Positions 1 to 9,100 of a stretch of 17,326 nucleotides of DNA are shown piece by piece (the first letter of the stretch is position 1; each line of letters begins with the position of its first letter). The notes under the pieces are model-generated. The model was not told where the DNA came from and made no database searches. It saw nothing but the letters and a program-made list of their open reading frames with translations. The stretch is from Chromera velia (taxonomy: Eukaryota > Sar > Chromeraceae): NCBI GenBank assembly GCA_018398765.1, contig JAHBMJ010001951.1, forward strand, positions 2,501 through 19,826. Direction: 5' to 3'. Position numbers and translations under genes: made by a program.

Positions 1-515
1 TTTGAAGGAGACGGCATGCATGCAAGATAAACGTAGCGGGATTCGGCGTACTTCTTCCGCGGCGACTTCGGAGATTGGCAGATTTGTTGCAGGTCGGTTT
101 CACGTCGATAGGGTCTTCTGCACAGTCCCCAGAGTATATCAGAGTTCGACTTCAGCATCTCTGAGACTCATCGATCATGATCGATTCAAAGCTTGCAGGA
201 CTCAGCAGCAGGAGTCATGCACCGTCTACACAAAGCATCACAAAGATTCACAAAGCTGCATGCCAGCTTTACGCGCGGCGGCGCGTACCGCGCACCGGCG
301 CCATGCATGCAGAGCCGGCCCCGCGCCGCCACCGCGCGCGCGCGCATTGCAGGCCGACGGTTTAAATTGCTTGACGTCGAAGAGCCCATAGCTCGACTGC
401 CTCGCCCGTAATAGGCCCCGTATTAATAACTGTGTAAGCTTCCGGAGCTTTTGCACTGTCCGTGCGAAAGACCTAATACCAAAGAAGTCAGTGGAAAGCG
501 TATGCACGTCTATCT
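1..515. promoter_or_regulatory. Presumed 5' flank or promoter of the channel gene
   Basis: No ORF here looks like protein. The stretch holds TGCATGCA-type motifs (near 15-23 and 303-311), a perfect 16-nt palindrome at 170-185, a 7-bp hairpin at 252-270 with a CATGC loop, and a very GC-rich CpG-dense patch at about 271-360. In apicomplexans, relatives of chromerids, TGCATGC is a known ApiAP2 binding motif. Its use here is inference. Confidence 0.35.
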
Positions 516-519
516 ATGA
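502..519 (+). other. Five-codon upstream ORF overlapping ATG 516
   Basis: ATG at 502 reads five codons to TGA at 517-519, out of frame with and overlapping the ATG at 516. If the transcript starts upstream of 502, this uORF would dampen use of ATG 516, which is one reason to consider later starts. Confidence 0.3.
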
Positions 520-1376
520 TTCTGTATACCAATCGACGCCCCATTCTGCAGCAACACATAGCGCTCGGTCCGGCATATAAAATGCAAAGAGAGCGAATTC
601 TAAAACCCAGAAGGGTCCCTGCTCCCGCAGACTCTGCAGACTTTATGGCAGAAAGCGAAGAGGAAGAGGATTGCTCATCTGTCAAAAATGGAGGACCAAA
701 GCTGGACCACACAGGATGCCCGTTCACGGCAATTCGTCAGTCAATCGCTCAGTCTGCATGCATGCAGAAATGACTTACCTTTATCCCCGGTTTGACGATT
801 CCTTCCTTGCTCTCTCTTGCCTGGCAGTACAATGAAAATGCAAATTTGTATTCAACTGTTCCTTTTTTGGTTTTTGCAGAACAACCCTTGCAGCTTTCCT
901 CTGACACACCTCTTCAAACGGTCCCTGTGGACAAACAGCACAATGGCCTAAGAGAACTGTCTGAACACGTCTACACCAAAATCCCCCCCTCAACCGGCTG
1001 GGACCCTCATCATGTATCAGCACATCCATTCGCAGAGACGAGAAGAAGTTTTGCATCGGAGTTTTCACACGGCGCATCTCCCGAGGAAGAGGGCACAGAT
1101 GAGTCTGTGGGAAGACCGAGCGACGCACTTGAGGGCTGGATGTCACCGGATAGGGCAACATTCCCCGTTCTCTCTGCAGGGTCCCTGCCCACTCGCGAAG
1201 GGTCCCCTCACCTACAGTCGAGGCAGATCCTATCCGGAAATTTCAAAGAGAAGCAAGCTGAAGGGGAAATGACCTGGTTGCAACGCCACGCTCTTCAGGT
1301 GGAGCGGCTGAGGTCTGAAAAGGGCAGCACTGAGGAGGAAAGAAGGGCTTCCCACCACGGGACCTGGGTCCTGCAG
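516..1376 (+). other. Exons 1-2: N-terminal low-complexity region (residues 1-239)
   Basis: Exon 1 (516-735) ends at a GTCAGT donor in phase 1 and joins exon 2 (880-1376) after a TTTTTGCAG acceptor, rebuilding a Gln codon. The longest start is ATG 516. In-frame ATG 582 (residue 23) and ATG 645 (residue 44, followed by an acidic SEEEED run) are alternatives. Exon 2 is rich in S, T, E, R and P with no recognisable fold, no signal peptide and no membrane segment, so it is probably a disordered cytosolic N-terminus. It ends in a Glu/Arg-rich stretch. The exact start, or a further upstream exon, cannot be settled from sequence. Confidence 0.6.
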
Positions 1377-4300
1377 GTCGGCTTTCTCTGTGTGTGCTGC
1401 ATTTTCTTGCTGCATGCCTGTGTGTGTCCATCTTGAGAACTTTTTTCTCTGTTGGGAGTAACTGGCGGGGCGGGGGGATAACGGAAAGATTGACGCCTGT
1501 ACCCAAGCGAGCATGCGTCACCATAAAAGCAGAAAAGGAGGTGCCGTGTATTGTGGTCAAATTTCTTTTTGGATGCCTTCTCTCTGTGTGTCCAAGGAAA
1601 GGACAAGAAGGAGAAGGAGAGAGAAGGGCGATGAAAAACACTTAGCTAAGGGGACAGAAAGTAAATGAGCGCTGGATGACTCCATCCAAATATACGTGTG
1701 GCTTTCGGATTGGTTCGTTCAGCATCACCTTCCTCACGTCTCGGATGTCTTCGTGTCCGCCTCCCTCCCTGCAGAATTCTCTGCAGAGATGTCTGAAGGC
1801 TGGAACAAAACAGGAGAATGTGGGGCACACAATGGTGTGTCAGTCATCAAAATTCAGCAGCCAGCCCCTTCGCAGCCCCTCCCCAGACGAGAATGTCAAC
1901 AGTAAGAATGCACAGACTGAAACTCCAGTGAAGGATTCGACGACATAATCTAGGTGTTTCAGGCGTAGTGAAGTCAGCGTTCATTGTGGGAAGCGACCAC
2001 GAGAGAGTGCAAGGACTCAATATTGATAGGAGAAGAGAGTGAGAGAGTGCATGAGCTTTCGAAAGGGTAATGCCAGCAGACCCTAATTAATTCCACGGAA
2101 GAATGCTCTGCCCTCTCATGGACTCCCCCTCATGCAGTCCTTTTGCTGACTTGCTTCGTTCATCCCTCACTTATCCGACTTATTCTTCTATACTTGTGGG
2201 GCTCTCCATCCTTCGTTTTCGGGATGCCTCTCCTGCCCCTTAATTCCCTCCATGTGCCTCTTAATTGACATATGAGCGCATGCAGTATGACATCCTCACG
2301 AAGACCCTACCTGATCCAGCACTGGTCACCAAAAGGTCTGTGTCCATGTATGTGTGTGTTGATGTACACTCTGTTTGCCTGTATTTCTGTCTGTCTACCT
2401 GCCTGCATTCTTCCCTCCTTCCCTCCCTCCTTCCCTCCTTGTTTGCTCTTTCTTCATTTGTTTGTTTCTTTGTCTGTGTCTGTCTGTCTGTCTGTCTGTC
2501 TGTCTTGTTTGCTGACTAGCTGACTCACTGACTGACTGATTTTCCCCACGGTGCATGCAGCTTTTGTATATGCACTGGGTGTACAGTGAACCAATCGCCC
2601 TTCCTGTATTGTTTTGAAATAAATGTGCATGTACTTATCAGGGGGAAGACCGTGATGGGTCGGGCATTCGTGGACACGATTTCGACAATGGTGGCCTTTG
2701 CGTCTGAGCGCGCGACCCTGAACTCCTACCTCGACTGGGTCGCCCTCAGGCACGTCCACTACGGGATCGACTCTACCTTCTCCCCTCTCTTCAAGAGCGC
2801 CTGTCTCTCAGCACTCGAACAAATTCTGGGAGACCAATGGGACAGGGTCAGCAGCCGTGTTGTGTTGTGCTGCATGTGCTTGCCGTATCATGATTGTTTG
2901 TGTTCTCTTACCGATCAGTAAAAGGTCGAAGAGCTCTAGGGAAGGTCGCCAGTTGAGCATATATGCCCTCAAAGGTCTGAGGTTTTCAGAAGAGACCACA
3001 GTGACTGATAAATTGCATGTTTTTCTTTCTTTAATTAGAGCCGTTGCACGTGCTGCCTGCCGGTTTGACTGACCCTCACTCACCTCTTCTCCTCCTTTCC
3101 TCGATCGTCCCTTCATTCAAGCAGGAGACGGAGAGTGCCTGGTCAGAAGCCTTTGAGCTCTCCTCCAAAACCCTGATGGAGAGGATGGAGACGATGCAGA
3201 AACGTCTGAAACACATCAGAGAAGGATGGGACACAGCGTCCAAACAGCTGGGGGTCCAGGCGATGGAGGCAAAGGTGGCAGCCAACCTGATGGTCGCATC
3301 TTTGGCAGCCGCACAGGGGAGAGAAGGGGCGTCCTCCAGGCACGCGGTTGGTTCGTTTTGCATTGTTACCTTTTTATTCGAAGTTGACATTGTCTTGGTT
3401 GGCTTTCAGCCAGCGGGCTTTTTTGTCAATCAAATAAGGGGCATCGGGTGAGCCTGTGGCTCAGAATACTTCGTTCGTTGTATGAGTCTTTTGTTTGATG
3501 GGAAGTAGAGCGGTGAAGCTTGAGTTTTTTTGCAATTCCTCTGTTTGCAGACAAAGCAAGCATCGCTTGCCAAAGGGGTGGTGGCCCTTCTGGGACACCT
3601 TGTGGATGCCGTGTTTGACCTCCAGAGACTCCGGGGTGTCACCGAGGGCCTCCTCATTCCCTACGAAGAGATCTTTGAGGCCTTTGGGGCGGTCCCTTCT
3701 CTCAAGAAGACCCGCTCTGTGGCTGTGCAGACAATGGAAGAGGTCGTGGGGGTCGGGAGGTGGTCAGTCGAAAGGAAAGGAGGCATAAAGAAGAGATGAG
3801 AAGGGTTCCATTTACACAACACAGGAGTTCCGAGACTAACAGGAGGAAAGGACTCACCGTGTGCGCATACTTGTGTAGTTCGCCTGGCGATGCAGGAATC
3901 ATGCACGTGAATTTTTACCCCTGCAATCGCACACAGAATGGACCGTCTCTCTCTCTCTCTCTCTCTGGGGGTTATCTGGAAGCGAAGACACTCACCCATG
4001 TTGCTCTTTCTCTCTCGAATTCGATTGAGGCCTGCAGGACTGCGGAACACGAGGAGGCCTGGACTTGGCTCTGGGGTCGTGCTGTTGAGGAGAGGCAGAC
4101 GAAATGGACACGAAGGGACCGAGACAAGGTGCGTGGGAGTGGAGGGGCCTTCTCTGTTTGTTTTTTCTTTTCAATCGGACTGTCATTGTTGCCTTGCCCT
4201 GTCCGTCTCTGTTCGTGACCTATCCCATCCTGCTTTCTGCTGCATTGACCTTTAAATTCCTTCCAGGAGCTCATTTGGGTCCATGAGCCTGTGCTTGCAG

Positions 4301-5716
4301 GCCCTTGAGGCATGGGCAGTCGTTGAGAGGATTTTGATGAGGGAAGTTCAGGGAGATGAACGGCACTGGAAGGTGAAGGGCCGGGACTACTGGCGGGACA
4401 ACGAGTCAAGTGAGGACCCGCAAGGGGAAATGGAAGGAGAGGAAAGAGGGGGGAAGGGAAGTAGACGACCGTCTCTTCGAAATGTCCCTGGAGATAGAGA
4501 AGAGCTTCCGCATCTGTCTAAGAACATGATGCAAGACTTGACTCCGAGTTCGCCGAAGGCCGTTGGACGAAAGAAAGAGAGGGTCCCCCTCAGAGGATTT
4601 CTGAACATCAGGACATCTTCAGACAATAAAGGGAACTTGTCGGGTCGGGAAAAAAGCCTAACGGGGTTCGTTGAAGATGATGATGACGTTCTCAGTCTGC
4701 AGAGGAAAGAGAAAGAAAGAGAAACAGAAGAACAGGGAGAGGACAAACAGAATTTGAGTGCGAAGGAAATGAAGAAGCTCGAGAACCAAAAGAAGATCAG
4801 AGAAAGACTCGAGAAGGGCCATAAAGTCTCAGAAGAAGTCGCTGCCGTCTTTTCGAGAGAATTCTTCAAACGTCTCTCCACATTCGCTCCATCTGTCCAT
4901 GCTGTCTTCGTGAAGTCTGAAGAGAAGTACACGAGGACAATAAAGGACCTTCTCGGGCGGCTGCTGGCCTACATCGATGACCCGTCTGCCATCTGGAGTG
5001 TCAGTCCTGAATATAATTTGCATGTTTGATCTTTTCAATGCAATTACCTGTTGGGCAACGATTTTTCTAATCGTCGGTGTGGAAGGGGACTCTTTCGTGA
5101 CTGGCTGACTGGTTGATAGAAAAAATGAGGTGGGGGCAGGTTGACGGACGCAAGGATGGGTGTATGAATGAATGAATGAATGCACGAAAGGAAGGTTGGA
5201 TGAAATGACGAATGAATGGATGCATGCATGGATGGATGGAGGGGAGGAAATCTACCGTCACTTTCGCGGTCCGTGACTCACCCATGCATGCACTTGACTT
5301 GACGTACGTTTATCTGACTGAAAGCAGGACGACGAAGAGCTGGCCATGCGGCACGTCATCTTCGGGGTCATGCCGACAGACATTCCTCTGTACAACAGGG
5401 TGATGGTTCAGACGATGGCAGGCATTGCGGGAGGAGAGTGGAACCTGCAGCACGACGCTGTGTGGACAAAGGTCAGGAGTGGGTGGGTGGGTGAGCAGAC
5501 AGCTTTAATTCTCGAGAGGATCGATGCTTGAGAGAAAATGGATGCGTCCCTTGTCTGTTTCTTTATTGACGGAAACATCGACCACGCCCTAAGAGTGAAT
5601 GCAGGAGTCCAAGTTACAGAAACAGGCCAAAAATCGTCTGTGTGAAGTTTCAACACACATAAGCCCAAACAACAGTTCCTTGCATTCGCACGAGTTGTCA
5701 GGCTTTTCACTCATGA

Positions 5717-5768
<52 letters not shown>

Positions 5769-6091
5769 GGCTGGGTGTTTCCAGTTGTGATACACTCCTC
5801 TTCTCTTTGTTTGTGTGCAGATGATGGGTCTGGCCACTGAGACTCTCTCTCAGGCTCTCGTGGCGGCTCTTCATCCCATCACGCGTGCCCTCGTGACTGG
5901 GAGTCCCGACGGTCTGATAGCGGGTCTGAGGGACACGCCCAGGGGAGAAAGGGCGTCATGGGCGTGCAGTGTGACCATCTCGGGAGAAGAACGGTGAGTG
6001 AATGAGGAGGAGGAAGGGAGAGAAATGCATAGTCGTGTAGCTGCCGAGTTTTGCGTGTCTGTGTGCGTGTGTGAGGTTGGATGCGCGCGCG

Positions 6092-6156
<65 letters not shown>

Positions 6157-9100
6157 GTCTCCCATCTACTGGATGATTGAGGCTGGGTTCTCTGATCTCG
6201 CATCGATTCTGATGAGAGATGTCCTGGCACTCAGGTGCAATAAGTCCGGGTTCTACTGCGGTCGGTTTGTCGCCTTTTCCGTTGTGGTATAAGGGCTCCT
6301 CTTCCTTTTTGGCTGCTCCTCTACCTTTCTTTTTTCTCGCTTTTTCCCTTACTCCAAGGGACGTCGTATTAATACCTGCGTTCCATTCGCACAGAAATCT
6401 ACACCCTTACATTCAAACAACTAAGGCTCCCAGTTGATGGGCCTCTTTCTGTCGCTTTGTCGTCCTTGCCGTGTCCCCGGTCCTCATTTGGCTTTTTTCT
6501 TTTCTTTTCTTTTTCGGTTCCAGCATCCTAGCTGTTCTGTCAGACGCCCTGCCGCTTTGCCACACGAATGAGTCCAAAAATAAATCCAATCGCACTCTTC
6601 TTCTCTTCTTGATTTTTCTGTTCGATCAAACAGGCCGAGAAGAGCTCTGGGTGACCCACGGAGCCGCCCTTCTTCCGACGCTGTGCACACACGCGGGGGA
6701 TCTCGTGTATACTCTGTTGGACGGTCACCTGTGGTGCTCGGATTATGTCATTCAGGTGGGTGAGTGCGGGCATGCACACAGCATCTGTCGAGATTTTGCC
6801 TTTCGATGTCTGTCTCTGACTTCCCCCTTGGACATGCCTTCCAGAAGGTAGCTGAAATGGAAATACTGCCCAATTTAATGGAGAGTTTGAACGCTTTCTG
6901 AGATAATCTTTCTGCATGGACAACGAATTTTTCATTCCACTCACTCTCGTTGTTCGTTTCTTTCTCTCGTGCTCCCGTCTCTTTCTCTCCTTCTGTATCT
7001 CTTGTATTCTTCCCCCACACATGCAGGGTAAGAGGAGGGTGGTGTTCTACCTCAAAGAGCTTTGGGGAGATTCGAGGCTGAAGGGAAGGGACGGGGAGAC
7101 TCTGTTCCCTTCTGTGGCTTCTGCACCTCTCACACTTCTGACCAATATGAACGAGACAGGCATAGCAGGTGAGGGGTAATCGATCGATCGGGGAACTCGG
7201 GTTGATTATGCATGGACTTGTTTTTGGTTCCTTTCACTCGGCTGAATTGCGGAGAGACGCAGGAGGATCCCCTCTTTGCCTCTCTTTCCTTGCTTCTTTG
7301 CGGACCCTTCTTGAGTATGAGATTTTGCTGTTGACCTTCCCTATCTATCCTCTTATATATGTTAGCTGTACCAACACGCAGCTGACCACACTCGGTTGTA
7401 AATTGGATGGTTACGTTCTTCTTTCCTGTTTCTTGTACCTTCCATCCCCTGCCTGCCTTCATGCAGCCCACCCAGTCGTGGACAGGCTCGTGAACCTGAA
7501 GTGGGATCTGTACGCGAAGAGAAGGTACCTCCAGGTGCAGTGCCTCCACTTTGCTCAGGTGGGCAGGGAGGGAAGGAGACAGCCAGACTGACTTTTGTTT
7601 TAACATACGTATCCTTACTTTAATTCTTTGCGATCGATCGAGGACCGGCCTTGTCTTCCTATTCATTCTCGATCGAGGACCGGCCTTGTCTTCCTATTCA
7701 TTCTCGATCGAGGCAGATGAATTAAGGGATGGACGGACCCCGCGTTTGTCCATCCTGTGAGAGAGACCCACTAGTTGTCTTGTCTTGTCTTGTCTGGAAG
7801 TACAATTAATTCCATCTACTTGAACGGTGTGGTTGGAAGGGGGTTTAGGAGGGGCCTTTTCCTTCTTTGCAGGTCTCAAGCCGACCCATTTCATTTTTCG
7901 CCGCTCTGTCTGCTATTCTGATTTCTGAAGTCTTTGACCGCGCACACGCGAATCCGCACTCACTATAAATGTGATCATACTTCTTCTGCTGTCTGCCCTA
8001 TCTGCAGATTCTCAGCTTCAGCATCGGGTACATCTGGGCAGTCTACGCTCCGTTTGAGTTCTCTATGGTCTTCAGGGCCGTCTCTTATGTGATGCCGGTC
8101 GTGTCGATCTCCGTATTCTTCAACAGAGTGGCCAGACAGAGGAAGATTGGCATGACCAGACCTCTCCTCTTTGGTGTGCCCGTCAGCTTTCAGGTGCCCT
8201 TCACTGCTGGGTCCTCATGGAACCTCGCCAGGCTGATATCGAGCTTCATTCAGGTGAAGATTTATTTATCGAATGTTGTATGATGCCTTTGCATTGTAAT
8301 GCTGCGCTGCATTCCGGTTCATCCATGGTGGTCGATCGGTCTTTTGGCAGATTGCTTATCCGTTTGTCTGTTTTTCCAGAAGCTTGTCTGCCTGAGATTG
8401 TGCAATGCGTCTACCTGTCCGTCAAAGCATCCTCATGCTAGCCAGTGAAGGAGGCAATTTGAAAATGAAACGCTCGAGCACGCTCCTAACGAAAGGGGGG
8501 CGGTCCTCCTTTGCGCTCTTCAAAAGAAGGCATCCGGTTTGTTTCCGTTCACAAGTCTTCAAAGTACTCCAGTGACAGAAAGACTTTTCTGTCTACACTT
8601 ATTGCTCAAAGGATGGATTATTCATCTGCATGGTGGAATTCTTGCTAGGGGATCATCCTTCCTTCCATCCAATCAAGCATGGAACCATCGATGCATGCAG
8701 GTGGCGCTTGCTCTCTGGGACATTTACGACGGGACCCTTGCGTGGTCTAAGACTGTGAGTCTGTTTGCTTGTCTTTCTTCATTTCCTTCAACCAGCTTTT
8801 TCTGATTTTCTACTGACCGATCGAGAACTTCTTGCTCGCTCATGTTTTGGAAAATTTGCTCACTCTCCTTACGAGGAGATCCTTACAGGCATACGGTTAC
8901 TTATGTAAAAAGATTCACACACAAATTGAAGGAAACACTCCCAACCCAAACGGGCACACAGTCAGTTGCTTGCCCTGGTTTTGTTTGCCTCGCTTGGCAC
9001 GTTTGCGAAACAGGAATAGGAATATAGACGATCGAGCAGGCAGCATGCATAACATTCTGAATCGTAGAGCGCTCTTTGCAAATCTGGGTGCTGTAGATGA

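Larger units (their letters stand above)
4778..5913 (+). other. Globin-like domain 3, proximal His present (residues about 710-862)
   Basis: Encoded by the end of exon 4301-4999, by 5328-5471 and by the start of 5821-5993. The helix A/B segment has EEVAAVFSREFFKRLSTFAP. The E helix is IKDLLGRLLAYIDDPSAIW. The F helix is ELAMRHVIFGVMP, with the R-H-V-x-x-G pattern and the likely ligand His 792 (codon 5352-5354). G/H segments follow as VQTMAGIAGGEW and HDAVWTK. Spacing between these landmarks is what a full-length globin needs, making this the best-preserved of the three copies. It lies directly before the channel-linked module, so it is the globin most likely to transmit a signal to the pore (inference). 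Confidence 0.8.

Noticed and set aside
2477-2504. Tandem repeat as a possible CRISPR or satellite array
   Set aside because: It is a simple tetranucleotide (TGTC)7 inside an intron, with no spacers. No CRISPR array, tRNA or rRNA gene was seen anywhere in the window.
4267-4300. Upstream acceptor for the large exon
   Set aside because: Joining 4128 to 4267 brings TGA into frame after 13 codons; the acceptor before 4301 keeps the frame open.
4387-4932. 181-codon minus-strand ORF, Ser/Phe-rich
   Set aside because: It is the antisense shadow of the Lys/Glu-rich coding exon 4301-4999.
5871-6230. Minus-strand ORFs with long Thr-His and Arg-Glu runs
   Set aside because: They are translations of the (TC)n(GT)n microsatellite.
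6235-6260. Earlier donor CAG/GTGCAA at 6235 for exon 6157-6260
   Set aside because: It ends in the wrong phase for the acceptor at 6634; the donor at 6261 restores YCGREELWVTH.
7130-7666. 178-codon minus-strand ORF
   Set aside because: It overlaps two supported + strand exons and the 35-bp tandem repeat, and has no domain.
5993-8008. Two separate genes, a globin gene and a channel gene
   Set aside because: Exons across this interval join with matching phases and rebuilt codons, and no stop plus new start is visible between them. Only cDNA could overturn this.
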